From: Pseudomonadota bacterium
GTDB lineage: Bacteria > Pseudomonadota > Gammaproteobacteria > Steroidobacterales > Steroidobacteraceae
NCBI GenBank assembly: GCA_018241525.1
Contig: JAFEDR010000011.1
Coordinates: forward strand, 682,001 to 746,000
DNA: 64,000 nucleotides
Direction of reading: 5' to 3'
Shown: positions 44,150 to 52,798 of the stretch, one piece after another
Layout of the letters: each line of letters starts with the position of its first letter
Numbering within the stretch: position 1 is the stretch's first letter
Made by a program: the position numbers and the translations under genes
The notes under the pieces: generated by a model
Databases searched by the model: none
What the model was told of the DNA's origin: nothing
The model's input: only the letters and a program-made list of their open reading frames with translations

Positions 44150-45505
44150 TCAGGGCGCGCCGGGGCTGAGCGGATCGGGGACGAAGACCTCGCGCATGCG
44201 CCGCAGGCGCTGGCGCACCCCGGCGAACGCGCCGCGCAGGTCCGCCACGCAGTGCGCGAGATAGATGAGCTTGAACAGCTCGAGCCGCCAGGTGATGCCG
44301 TCGCGGCGGTACAGGTCGCCCGCCAGCATCGACACGATCGCCTCCTCGATGCGCCAGTCGTTGCGCGGATGGGCGAACAGGTGCTTCATCACCGGCGCGT
44401 TGAAGCGCTCGATGAACCAGCTGACGCGCGCGAGCCCGGCGCGCTGCTCGCGCCGGTAGCGACGCTGCAGCCGTCGCTCGAGGCCCGGTTCGTCCAGCAC
44501 CGCGCCGACCAGCCGCGCGGCATCGAAGGCGGAGTGCAGCGCGACGTGCACGCCGGCCGAGAAGATCGGGTCGACGAACGCGGCCGAGTCGCCGACCATC
44601 AGCCAGCGCGGGCCGGCGACGCGCGTGCAACGGTACGAGTAGTTGCCGGTCGCCTGCAGGTGGCCGACGATCCTGGGCGCGTCCAGCCGCTCCGCGAGCC
44701 CGGGGATCGTGGCGAGCAGCTGCAGCAGGAACGCCTCGCGCTCGCCGCTCCGCTGGCGCAGCGTGCGCGGTCCGCAGACGAGGCCAATGCTCATGATCCC
44801 GCCCGGCAGCGGGATCACCCACACCCAGCCGTCCTCGACGCGGTAGATGCTGATGTTGCCCTCGTGCTCGCCGTCGCGGCGGCGCACGCCGGTGAAGTGC
44901 GCGAACAGCGCCGCGCTCTGGTGCCGCCGGTGGCGGCGCTTGAGGCCGAGCTGCCGCCCGAGCAGCGTGTCGCGGCCCGAGGCATCGACCAGGTAGCGCG
45001 CGCGGATCGCGATCGGCGCGCCGCCCGCGCCGCGCCCGCGGGCCTCGACGCCGGCGTCGTCGATGCGCACGTGCTCGATCTCGGTGTCCTCGACGGTGAC
45101 GGCGCCGGCGGCGCGCGCGTTGCGGAACAAGAGTTCGTCTAGATCCGCGCGCGGCACCTGCACCGCGTAGGCGCAGGTCGGGTGCAGCGTCCGCCGGAAG
45201 TCGAAGATGGTGTAGCCGCCGGGCGTGGCGGCCGGGAAGTCGGCGCCGCGCTTCAGCACGCCGATCCGCTCGACCGCCTGGCGCACGCCGAGCGACTCGA
45301 ACAGCGGCATGGACATCGGCAGCAGCGACTCGCCGATGTGGAAGCGCGGGTGGCGGCTCTTCTCGGCGAGCAGCACGCGGCGTCCCTGGCGCGCGAGCAG
45401 CGTCGCGGTGGCGGAGCCTGCCGGCCCGCCGCCGACGACGAGCACGTCGAACTCGAGCGGCGCTGCCGGCACGCTCTTGTCCGGGACGGCACCGGCCGCC
45501 TGCAT
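44150..45505 (-). CDS. FAD-dependent halogenase-like flavoprotein 1
   Basis: 451 residues. FAD motif GGGPAG at 25-30, HIGESLLP near 57-63 and, diagnostically, WVWVIP at 227-232, the WxWxIP motif of flavin-dependent halogenases that blocks monooxygenase chemistry. A second FAD motif, GDSAAFVDPIFSAG, follows. The nearest functional classes are phenol or carrier-bound aryl halogenases, and the xanthomonadin pigments are brominated. Geranylgeranyl-reductase-like enzymes share the fold, so halogenase activity is inference. It is the only - strand gene inside the + half, with its own promoter-like sequence, and AAGGAG before the ATG. Confidence 0.75.
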   Translation of the reverse strand: MQAAGAVPDKSVPAAPLEFDVLVVGGGPAGSATATLLARQGRRVLLAEKSRHPRFHIGESLLPMSMPLFESLGVRQAVERIGVLKRGADFPAATPGGYTIFDFRRTLHPTCAYAVQVPRADLDELLFRNARAAGAVTVEDTEIEHVRIDDAGVEARGRGAGGAPIAIRARYLVDASGRDTLLGRQLGLKRRHRRHQSAALFAHFTGVRRRDGEHEGNISIYRVEDGWVWVIPLPGGIMSIGLVCGPRTLRQRSGEREAFLLQLLATIPGLAERLDAPRIVGHLQATGNYSYRCTRVAGPRWLMVGDSAAFVDPIFSAGVHVALHSAFDAARLVGAVLDEPGLERRLQRRYRREQRAGLARVSWFIERFNAPVMKHLFAHPRNDWRIEEAIVSMLAGDLYRRDGITWRLELFKLIYLAHCVADLRGAFAGVRQRLRRMREVFVPDPLSPGAP

Positions 45506-45541
45506 CGCTCCCGCTCCTTGTCCGCCTGCTGCGTTTACGAG

Positions 45542-45570
45542 ACTATACCCGACGATTTCCGTGGTATCAC
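45542..45570 (-). promoter_or_regulatory. Putative promoter of the halogenase-like gene
   Basis: Read on the - strand: -35 GTGATA at 45570-45565, a 17-base spacer, and -10 TATAGT at 45547-45542, 37 bases before the ATG at 45505. Matches to the sigma-70 consensus are 4/6 and 5/6. It lies in the 78-base divergent gap shared with the second carrier-protein gene, so regulation could be joint. Confidence 0.45.
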
Positions 45571-45583
45571 CGAGCCTTGCGAC

Positions 45584-45856
45584 ATGAGCCCGACGCAGAC
45601 CGCCGAGGAATCCGCGATGGCGGCGCTGATTGTTGAATCACTCAACCTCGAGGACGTGGAGGCGGCCGCGATCGATCCCGACGCGCCGCTGTTCGGCACC
45701 GGCCTCGGGCTCGACTCGATCGACGCGCTCGAGCTCGCACTCGAGATCTCGAAGCGCTACGGCGTGCAGCTGCGCTCCGACGACCCGGACAACCGCAAGA
45801 TCTTCGCCTCGCTGCGAGCGCTGACCGCGCACGTCAAGGCCAACCGCCCGGCGTGA
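45584..45856 (+). CDS. Second acyl carrier protein (ApeE/ApeF-like)
   Basis: 90-residue carrier protein with phosphopantetheine site Ser45 in GLGLDSIDALEL. It heads the second + strand operon, ahead of the ketosynthase and chain-length-factor genes, which suggests that it holds the growing polyene for that heterodimer. Its stop overlaps the GTG start of the ketosynthase. Confidence 0.9.
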   Translation: MSPTQTAEESAMAALIVESLNLEDVEAAAIDPDAPLFGTGLGLDSIDALELALEISKRYGVQLRSDDPDNRKIFASLRALTAHVKANRPA

Positions 45857-47034
45857 CCCCGCTCGCCGTCACCGCGTTTACCGCGACCACCGCGGTCGGC
45901 GTCGGCAACGAGACGCTGGCCCGGGCGCTGCGCGACGCGCGCGGCGGGCTGCGGGCGAACGACTTCACCGCGGCGCCGCTCGCCACGCACATCGGCCGGG
46001 TCGACGGCGTCGAGGCGCTCGACTGGCCGGCGGAGTTCGCGGAGTGGGAGTGCCGCAACAACCGCCTGGCGTGGCTGGGGCTCGGCGCCGACGGCTTCCG
46101 CGAGGCGGTCGCCGCCGCCCGGCGTCGCCACGGCCCGGCGCGCGTGGCGCTGGTCGTCGGCACCTCGACCTCGAGCATCGGCGCGAGCGAGGAGGCCTAC
46201 GCGCGCCTCGGGCCGGGCGGCCTGTTCCCGCCGGACCTGCGCCGCGCGGTCGTGCACCAGCCGCATTCGCTCGGCGCGTTCCTGGCCGCGGCGCTCGGCC
46301 TCGACGGGCCGTGCGTGACCGTGTCGACGGCGTGCTCCTCGAGCGCCAAGGTGTTCGCCTACGCCGAGCGCCTGCTGCGCCTCGGCCTCGCCGATGCGGC
46401 GGTCGTCGGCGGCGTCGACACGCTCTGCGGCAGCGTGCTGTTCGGCTTCAACTCGCTCGCGCTGGTCTCGGCCGAGCCCTGCCGGCCGTTCGACGTCGCC
46501 CGCAACGGCATCAGCATCGGCGAGGCGGCCGGCTTCGCGCTGCTCGAGCGCGACGGCGAGGCGCGCGCCTGGTTCATCGGCCACGGCGAGTCGAGCGACG
46601 CCCACCACATGTCTTCGCCGCACCCGGAAGGGCTCGGCGCGCGCCTCGCGCTCGAGGCGGCGCTCGGCCGCGCCGGGCTCGCTCCCGGCGACGTCGACTA
46701 CATCAACCTGCACGGCACCGCGAGCCAGAAGAACGACGAGATCGAGGCCGCGGTGCTCGCGGCGCTGTTCCCGCCGTCGGTCGCGGCGAGCTCGACCAAG
46801 GGCTGGACCGGCCACACGCTCGGCGCGGCCGGCGTCGTCGAGGCGGTGGTCTGCCTGCTCGCGCTGCGCGACGGCTTCCGGCCGGGAACGCTGAACGCAA
46901 CGACGCTCGATCCCGCCTGCGGACCGCAGATCCGCCTCGCCGGCGAGCGCGCGCCGGTGCGCGTCGCGCTGACCGAGAGCTTCGGCTTCGGTGGCAACAA
47001 CTGCGTGCTGGTCTTCGCGGGGCAGCGGCCGTGA
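45853..47034 (+). CDS. Beta-ketoacyl synthase (ApeO-like)
   Basis: 393-residue ketosynthase with Cys161 in STACSSSAK, His287 in LHGTASQ and His321 in TGHTLGAAG; ESFGFGGNN ends the active site. Because the next gene encodes a chain-length-factor-like partner, it corresponds best to ApeO, which forms a KS:CLF heterodimer that elongates the aryl polyene. The start is GTG overlapping the carrier-protein stop, and the stop overlaps the next GTG. Confidence 0.9.
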   Translation: MTPLAVTAFTATTAVGVGNETLARALRDARGGLRANDFTAAPLATHIGRVDGVEALDWPAEFAEWECRNNRLAWLGLGADGFREAVAAARRRHGPARVALVVGTSTSSIGASEEAYARLGPGGLFPPDLRRAVVHQPHSLGAFLAAALGLDGPCVTVSTACSSSAKVFAYAERLLRLGLADAAVVGGVDTLCGSVLFGFNSLALVSAEPCRPFDVARNGISIGEAAGFALLERDGEARAWFIGHGESSDAHHMSSPHPEGLGARLALEAALGRAGLAPGDVDYINLHGTASQKNDEIEAAVLAALFPPSVAASSTKGWTGHTLGAAGVVEAVVCLLALRDGFRPGTLNATTLDPACGPQIRLAGERAPVRVALTESFGFGGNNCVLVFAGQRP

Positions 47035-47864
47035 GTGCGCCGCTCGCAGCCGCGGTCACCGGCGTCAGCCTCTGGTCGCCGAGCCTGCCGGGCTTCGCGT
47101 TCGCCGCGGACGTGCTCGCGGGGCGGGCCGAGCCCGCGGCGACGCCCCTGCCGCGCCCCGCGCCGGCGCTGCTCGCGCCGACCGAGCGGCGCCGCGCGCC
47201 CGATACCGTGGCCATCGCGCTCGAGGCGGCGCTGCGCGCCTGCGAGATGGCCGGCGCCGACCCGCGCGCGCTGCCAAGCGTGTTCGCCTCGAGCTACGGC
47301 GATCTGCCGATCAGCGACTGGATGTGCGCGACGCTCGCGGCGACGCCGACGCTGCTGTCACCGACCAAGTTCCACAACTCGGTGCACAACGCCGCGGCCG
47401 GCTACTGGACGATCGGCACCGGCTGCCAGCGGGCCTCGACGGCACTCTGTGCCTGGCAGGCGACCTTCGGCGCCGGCCTGCTGGCCGCGCTGGTCGAGGC
47501 GGTCGCCGACGAGACGCCGGTGCTGTTCGTCGCCTACGACGTCGGCGCGACCGGGCCGATGGCGACGATCACGCCGAGTCGCGGGCTGCTGGCGACGGCG
47601 TTCGTGCTCGAGCCGGCGGCCGCGGTCGCGCGCCCGGTGCGCGCGCACCTCACCGCGACGCTGGAGACCGGCCAGGCCGGGGAGTCGGGCGCGCCGGTCC
47701 CGCCGCGCTGGGACGCGGCGGTCGGCCCGAACGCGATGCGCGCCGCGCTCGCGCTCGTGGCCGCGCTCGCCAGCGGTCGCGCCGACGCGCTACGCTTCGA
47801 CGTCGGCCGCGGCACGCGACTCGCGGTCGGGGTCCAGCCGGCGGGAGGCGGCCCGGCGCCATGA
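47031..47864 (+). CDS. Ketosynthase chain-length-factor-like protein (ApeC-like)
   Basis: 277 residues, a short ketosynthase-like protein covering mainly the N-terminal thiolase half. The segment SPTKFHNSVHNAAAGYWTIGTG (about 111-131) is typical of the beta-ketoacyl synthase-like family found beside ApeO. It lacks a full Cys-His-His triad, so it is not a condensing enzyme alone. It should pair with the preceding ketosynthase and set chain length. It overlaps neighbours by 4 bases on both sides (GTGA and ATGA). Confidence 0.83.
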   Translation: MSAPLAAAVTGVSLWSPSLPGFAFAADVLAGRAEPAATPLPRPAPALLAPTERRRAPDTVAIALEAALRACEMAGADPRALPSVFASSYGDLPISDWMCATLAATPTLLSPTKFHNSVHNAAAGYWTIGTGCQRASTALCAWQATFGAGLLAALVEAVADETPVLFVAYDVGATGPMATITPSRGLLATAFVLEPAAAVARPVRAHLTATLETGQAGESGAPVPPRWDAAVGPNAMRAALALVAALASGRADALRFDVGRGTRLAVGVQPAGGGPAP

Positions 47865-49483
47865 ACCGCGATCCGGACGTGCTGATCATCGGCGGCGGCC
47901 TCGCCGGGCTGAGCTGCGCGCTGCAGCTCAGGCGAGCGGCCCCGGACCTCGCGCTGCGCGTGCTCGAGCGCCGCCGGCACCCGGCGCCGGCCGCGATCCA
48001 CAAGGTCGGCGAGTCGACGGTGGAGATCGCCGCCCACTACTTCGGCGAGGTGCTCGGTCTCGCGCCGCATCTCGAGGCGCACCACCTGCGCAAGTTCGGC
48101 TTCCGCTTCTTCCACTCGGACCGGCGCGACGACATCGACGGCGTGCAGGAGATCGGCGTCAGCCGCTACCTGGCGGTGCCGACCTACCAGATCGACCGCG
48201 GCATCTTCGAGAACTTCCTGCTCGACCACGCCCGGGACGCCGGCATCGAGGTCGAGACCGAGGCCCAGGTCGATGCGATCGAGCTCGCCGCGACGGGCTC
48301 GGCCGGCGTGCACCGCGTGCGCTACCGCCGCGACGGGACCGCGCGCGCCCTCGCCGCCCGCTGGCTGGTCGACGCCTCGGGCCGCGCCGGGCTGCTGCGC
48401 CGCCAGCTCGACCTCGGCGAGCCGAACGGCCACGACGTCAACGCGGTCTGGTTCCGCGTGCCGCTGCGGATCGACGTCGAGGCGTGGTCGTGCGACGGCG
48501 CCTGGCTCGGCCGCTGCGAGGCGGGCCAGCGCTGGCGCTCGACCAACCACCTGGTGGGCGAGGGCTACTGGGTGTGGCTGATCCCGCTGTCCTCGGGCTA
48601 CCACTCGGTCGGCATCGTCGCCGACGCCCGCACGCACCCGCTCGAGACGATGAGCACGTTCGAGCGCGCGATGCGCTGGCTGCGGGTGCACCAGCCGCGG
48701 CTCGCGCGCGCGATCGACGACAGCGGCGCGGCGCCGGCCGACTTCGCGCTCCTGCGGCGCTTCTCGTACGGCTGCCGGACGCTGTTCTCCGCCGACCGCT
48801 GGGCGCTGACCGGCGAGGCCGGGGCGTTCCTCGACCCGTTCTACTCGCCGGGCAGCGACTTCATCGCGATCGCCAACACCTACATCACCGACCTCGTGAC
48901 GCGCGATCGGCGCGGCGAGCCGATCGCGGCGCGCAGCGCCCTCTACGACTCGCTATTCCGCTCCTTCTACGACAGCACGCTCGCGCTGTTCCGCGGCCAG
49001 TACGGGATCTTCGGCGACCCCGAGGTGCTCGCCTCGAAGGTGATCTGGGACTACGCGTTCTACTGGGGCATCCTCTGCCAGCTGTTCTTCCAGGGCCGGC
49101 TGACCGACGTCGCGATGCTCGGGCGCGTGCGCGAGCCGATGCTGCACACGCGCGAACTCAACGAGGCGCTGCAGGCGTTCTTCCGGGCGTGGTCGCGGGT
49201 GAGCGCGCGGCGCAATCCTGCGCAGCTGCTCGACCAGGCGGGCCTGCCGTGGTTCGACCGGCTGAACCGCGAGCTCGCGCCGCGGCTCGACGACGCCGGC
49301 TTCGTCGCGCGGATTGCGCAGTCCGTGGCGCAGCTCGAGCGCCTCGCCGCCGAGATCGTCGGCCGCGTGATCGCCGAGCAGCCGGCGGCGGCCGGCTGGC
49401 CCGAGAGCGCGCGGGTGCTGGCGCTCGCTGGCCGCGGCGCGGCGGCAGACGGCGACATGCTCGCCTACCCGCTCTCCGCCTGA
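47861..49483 (+). CDS. FAD-dependent halogenase-like flavoprotein 2
   Basis: 540 residues. FAD motif GGGLAG at 11-16, HKVGESTVEIAAHYF with the lysine that is essential in flavin-dependent halogenases, WVWLIP at 237-242 (WxWxIP), and a second FAD motif TGEAGAFLDPFYSPGSD. The C-terminal about 150 residues are helical. It is longer and only distantly similar to flavoprotein 1. The presence of both the lysine and the WxWxIP motif makes halogenation plausible, though many annotated relatives in polyene and flexirubin clusters have untested roles. It is the last gene of the second + operon, ending 7 bases before the convergent dehydratase gene. Confidence 0.77.
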   Translation: MNRDPDVLIIGGGLAGLSCALQLRRAAPDLALRVLERRRHPAPAAIHKVGESTVEIAAHYFGEVLGLAPHLEAHHLRKFGFRFFHSDRRDDIDGVQEIGVSRYLAVPTYQIDRGIFENFLLDHARDAGIEVETEAQVDAIELAATGSAGVHRVRYRRDGTARALAARWLVDASGRAGLLRRQLDLGEPNGHDVNAVWFRVPLRIDVEAWSCDGAWLGRCEAGQRWRSTNHLVGEGYWVWLIPLSSGYHSVGIVADARTHPLETMSTFERAMRWLRVHQPRLARAIDDSGAAPADFALLRRFSYGCRTLFSADRWALTGEAGAFLDPFYSPGSDFIAIANTYITDLVTRDRRGEPIAARSALYDSLFRSFYDSTLALFRGQYGIFGDPEVLASKVIWDYAFYWGILCQLFFQGRLTDVAMLGRVREPMLHTRELNEALQAFFRAWSRVSARRNPAQLLDQAGLPWFDRLNRELAPRLDDAGFVARIAQSVAQLERLAAEIVGRVIAEQPAAAGWPESARVLALAGRGAAADGDMLAYPLSA

Positions 49484-49490
49484 GCACGAC

Positions 49491-49931
49491 CTAGCGGCGC
49501 AGCACCACCGCCGCGCGACCGCGCGCGAGCTCCCGACCCGCGTGCTCGATGCGGAACGCGTACTGCCAGCCGTGGCCGTCGCCATGCAGGCGCTCGGCGC
49601 TGACCTCGAGCTCGCCCGGCAGCGCCTCGACGGTGCCGGCCGCGAGCCAGACCTCGCGCAGCGAGACGAGCAGGCCCGGCATGGCGCGCGTGCCGTCGCG
49701 GTGCGCGAGCAGCCCGCCGTGCACCGCCATGGCCTGCGCGCCGTACTCGCACAGGCAGACCGGATCGAGGCGCCCGCCGCGGCGCAGCGGGTTGTCGGCG
49801 CGGCGGTGCGTCGCGGTCGCGATCCGGACGCGCCGCTCGTCCCAGGCGAGGACGCGCTCGAGGAGGCACATGAGCCCCGCGTGCGGCACGAGCTCGCGGA
49901 TCGCCGGGGACGGCTCAGACCCAGAGGTCAT
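49491..49931 (-). CDS. ApeP-like hotdog dehydratase subunit, second copy
   Basis: 146 residues. LVPHAGLMCLLERVLAWDERRV is a clear ApeP opening, RRADNPLRRGGRLDPVCLCEYGAQAMAVHGGL is the family's central region, and the domain ends with a normal hotdog strand set. It is a better ApeP match than the copy at 39907. The ATG at 49931 lies inside the end of the acyltransferase gene (17-base overlap). It is the last gene of the - strand half. Confidence 0.85.
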   Translation of the reverse strand: MTSGSEPSPAIRELVPHAGLMCLLERVLAWDERRVRIATATHRRADNPLRRGGRLDPVCLCEYGAQAMAVHGGLLAHRDGTRAMPGLLVSLREVWLAAGTVEALPGELEVSAERLHGDGHGWQYAFRIEHAGRELARGRAAVVLRR

Positions 49932-50820
49932 AGAAGTTGAACCAGTTGAGCGGCGCGAGCCGGACGTAGTGCGCGAGTCGGGTCGCAAAGCGCTGCACGA
50001 CCGCGTGCACCGCAGCCTCGCGGCCCTTGCGCGGCATCTCCAGCGACGACGAGAAGGCCTCGAAGTGGAGGTCGTAGCGGCGCCCGCCGCGATAGAGGCC
50101 AAAGCACAGCACCACCGGCACCTTGAGCGTCGCGGCGAGCAGCCACGGCGCCGTCGGGAAGGCCGCGCGCGCGCCGAGGAAGTCGACCTCGACGGTGGTG
50201 TTGCCCGGCCGCGCGCGGTCGGCGAGCAGCGTCACGAGCGCGCGCTGCTGCAGCGCCTCGTGGATCGCGAGCGCCGTGCTGGTGCCGTCCTGGCGCGCGT
50301 TGATGATGCTGGCGGCGATCGCCGGGTTGAGCGCGGCGAGCAGCCGCGACACGGTCGGGTTCTGCTCGAGGTCGATGACCGGCCGCACCGACTGCTCCGG
50401 CCGCTGTAGCGCGAGCACGCGCAGCGCGTCGAAGCTGCCGACGTGGGCACCGATCAGCAGCGCGCCGTGCTGCAGGTCGAGCGCCTGGTGCAGTTCCTCG
50501 AGCCCGAAGGTGCGGATGTCGAAGCCGCGAAACGCGTCGCTCAGCAGGAACACGCGGTCGAGGGTCACGACCGCGAACGTATAGACGTGCCGCGCCACGT
50601 CGAGCAGCGTGGCCGGGCGGCCGAGCGCCCGCGTCAGGAAGCGGCGCGAGGCGCGCCGCTCCGGGCCACGGCGCCACAGGAAGTAGAGCGTCACCGGGAT
50701 CAGCACGAGGCGTGCCGGCAGGCGGCCGACGGTCAGCGCGATCGTGCGGATCAGCCACAGCGCGAGCCAGCCACCGCCCTCCGGCCGGTGCAGCCACGCG
50801 TCCTTGCCCGCGTCCGGCAT
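49915..50820 (-). CDS. LpxL/HtrB-type lysophospholipid acyltransferase
   Basis: 301 residues. An N-terminal hydrophobic helix (about 18-50) anchors the enzyme to the inner membrane. The catalytic H-X4-D motif is GAHVGSFDAL with His126 and Asp131, and RARPGNTTVEVDFLG forms the substrate-binding block. Related proteins in aryl-polyene clusters are thought to attach the polyene or fatty acid to a lipid acceptor. It follows the ApeI-like dehydratase by 3 bases. Confidence 0.85.
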   Translation of the reverse strand: MPDAGKDAWLHRPEGGGWLALWLIRTIALTVGRLPARLVLIPVTLYFLWRRGPERRASRRFLTRALGRPATLLDVARHVYTFAVVTLDRVFLLSDAFRGFDIRTFGLEELHQALDLQHGALLIGAHVGSFDALRVLALQRPEQSVRPVIDLEQNPTVSRLLAALNPAIAASIINARQDGTSTALAIHEALQQRALVTLLADRARPGNTTVEVDFLGARAAFPTAPWLLAATLKVPVVLCFGLYRGGRRYDLHFEAFSSSLEMPRKGREAAVHAVVQRFATRLAHYVRLAPLNWFNFYDLWV

Positions 50821-50823
50821 CGG

Positions 50824-51102
50824 CTAGCGCCCGTCCGCCGCCACGGCGAGCGCACCGCGCACGAGCGCCTCGCCGTCGCGGGTGACCGCGAAGCGCAGCT
50901 CGCCGCCGGCGGCCGTGAACGTCACCTCGGCACGCTCGCCGGGCGCGAGCGGACCGAGGAACTTGACCCAGGCGAGCGAGCGCGGTCGCTCGGGCGTGAA
51001 GCCCGCGAGGGCGAGCACGTGGTCGAGCACGACGACGCCCGGCACGACCGGCGCGCCGGGGAAGTGACCGGGCAGGCTCGGGTGGTCGGGCGGCACGCAC
51101 AT
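50824..51102 (-). CDS. ApeI-like hotdog dehydratase subunit
   Basis: 92 residues from the ATG at 51102. DHPSLPGHFPGAPVVPGVVVLD is the FabZ/ApeI active-site segment. The ATG has no ribosome site and leaves only five residues before the motif. A CTG at 51135 overlaps the stop of the preceding gene (CTGA), has GGAGA upstream, and would give 103 residues with a more normal N-terminus; either may be used. It would pair with an ApeP-like subunit, most simply the one encoded two genes downstream. Confidence 0.78.
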   Translation of the reverse strand: MCVPPDHPSLPGHFPGAPVVPGVVVLDHVLALAGFTPERPRSLAWVKFLGPLAPGERAEVTFTAAGGELRFAVTRDGEALVRGALAVAADGR

Positions 51103-51131
51103 GACGGACGGCAGCGGCGCGGCGGGGTGGT

Positions 51132-51842
51132 TCAGCGGAGGTCTCCGCGCGGCGGCTTGCGCGGCCAGAGCTCGGCGGCCAGCGCCGGGCCGACGCCGGC
51201 GGCGCTGCGCAGGAATTCGCCGAGACTGCGGTAGGGCTGCCACGGAAAGCGGCGGCGGCGGTACAGGAACTCGCCGAGGAACAGCAGCGCCGTGAGGCCG
51301 TAGCAGCCGAAGTCCGCGAAGAACGCCCAGGCCGCGAGCGGCACGCTCACCGGCGGCGGCCAGCCGAGCGTCGCGAGCAGTCCGCGCGGCGTCGCGAGCA
51401 GCGCCAGCACGAGGCAGGTCGTGGCGTTGAAGACGAAGAGCGCGGTCCACAAGCCGGTCACCGCGCGCGCGTAGCCATAGACCGCGGCGTCGAGGATCTC
51501 CTCGGGCGCGTGCAGCAGCCGCACGATGCGCTCGACGAGCGGCATGCGGCCGGCGAGCAGCGTGTGCCCGAAGAGCACCGCGAGCGCGAGGTTGATCGCG
51601 GCGGGCGCGAGCAGCACCGCCACCCGCGCGGCGACGACGCGTTGCTCGCTCGCGGCGAGCGCGGCCGCCCCGAGCGCGAGCACCAGCAGCCACGCCCACG
51701 GCCGCCACTCGAGCAGCGGCCGCGACAGCGGCGCGGCGGCCAGGCAGGCGAGCGCGGCGAGCGAGAGGCCGGCACTGCCGAGCCGCACGGCGAGGTACGA
51801 CAGCACGCAGTAGGCCGCGAACAGCAGCACCTTCAGGCCCAT
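51132..51842 (-). CDS. Polytopic membrane protein of the polyene cluster (COG4648-like)
   Basis: 236 residues with about five to six membrane helices. The central cytoplasmic or periplasmic segment LVERIVRLLHAPEEILDAAVYGYARAVTGLWTALFVFNA is typical of a conserved membrane protein regularly found in aryl-polyene clusters (COG4648). It is predicted to lie in the inner membrane; its biochemical role is unknown, perhaps lipid-linked assembly. It follows the deacetylase gene by 22 bases. Confidence 0.78.
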   Translation of the reverse strand: MGLKVLLFAAYCVLSYLAVRLGSAGLSLAALACLAAAPLSRPLLEWRPWAWLLVLALGAAALAASEQRVVAARVAVLLAPAAINLALAVLFGHTLLAGRMPLVERIVRLLHAPEEILDAAVYGYARAVTGLWTALFVFNATTCLVLALLATPRGLLATLGWPPPVSVPLAAWAFFADFGCYGLTALLFLGEFLYRRRRFPWQPYRSLGEFLRSAAGVGPALAAELWPRKPPRGDLR

Positions 51843-51864
51843 CGGACGGCCCCGCCGGCCGGGC

Positions 51865-52692
51865 TCACGGCGCGCAGCCGGCGGGCAGCGTGACCCAGCC
51901 GAGGCCGGCCGCGCGCGCCGCGCGCGCGAGCGCCGGCAGCACCTCGAGCGCGACCGGCACGCCGGCGCGGGTGCGCGCCGCCCGGCCGTCGTGCAGCAGC
52001 AGGATGTCGCGTGCCGCGAGGCCCCGCAGCAACCGGCGCTCGATCAGCGCGGCGTCGCCGGCGACGGTGTCGAAGCCGCGCCGCGTCCAGCTCGCGAGCG
52101 ACAGGCCGCGGCTGCGCAGGATCGGCTCGAGGAACGGGTTGCGCAGTCCCGCCGGCGCGCGGAAGAAGCGCGGCCGGTGGCCGAGCACGTCCTCGATGAC
52201 CCGCTGGCCGCCATCGACCTCGGCGGCCATCGCGCGCGGGCCCAGGAACGAGAACGTGTACGGGTGGCTGAGGCTGTGGTTCTCGAGCGCATGCCCGCGC
52301 CGCAGGATCTCGCGGGCAAGCTTGGGCTCGGCGGCGACGCGCACGCCGATGCAGAAGAACGTGGCGCGGATCCCCTCTCGGTCGAGCGCATCGAGCAGCG
52401 GCGGCGTCACCTCGGGATCCGGGCCGTCGTCGACGGTCAGCGCGATCCGCGGCGGGCCGCCGGCCGGCAGCCGGCTCAGGTTGGGCCCGAGCAGGTCGCC
52501 GCGCGGCACGATGCCGCTGGCGCTGATGATCAGGTGATCGGCGGCCAGTCCGCCGAGCGCGAGCGGCCACAGCCCGGGCTCGACCGCGACCGCGGTCGCG
52601 GCGGCGGCGTGGAAGGCGAGCGAGCCCTTCAGGAACGGTGACGGCAGCCAGCGCCCGAGCGTGCTCGTCAGGGTGTCGGCGCTCGCGGGCAT
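51865..52692 (-). CDS. NodB-type polysaccharide deacetylase
   Basis: 275 residues. Hydrophobic N-terminal segments (about 25-58) suggest membrane association. The NodB homology domain has TVDDGPDP with the catalytic and metal aspartates (Asp88, Asp89) and the metal-binding HSLSHP (His139, His143). It would remove an N-acetyl group from an amino sugar, fitting with the cluster glycosyltransferase in making a glucosamine-containing head group. The 106 bases upstream contain a run of GGGG tracts and no clear promoter. Confidence 0.85.
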   Translation of the reverse strand: MPASADTLTSTLGRWLPSPFLKGSLAFHAAAATAVAVEPGLWPLALGGLAADHLIISASGIVPRGDLLGPNLSRLPAGGPPRIALTVDDGPDPEVTPPLLDALDREGIRATFFCIGVRVAAEPKLAREILRRGHALENHSLSHPYTFSFLGPRAMAAEVDGGQRVIEDVLGHRPRFFRAPAGLRNPFLEPILRSRGLSLASWTRRGFDTVAGDAALIERRLLRGLAARDILLLHDGRAARTRAGVPVALEVLPALARAARAAGLGWVTLPAGCAP

Positions 52693-52798
52693 GGCAGTTC
52701 GGGGTCCGGGGTTTCGGGGTGGAGGCGGCTCGCGCGTGGCCGCCCGCACCGGCGGCCCCGTCGGCCGCGGCGAAGGGTGACATCGCCCCGACGGGCGT

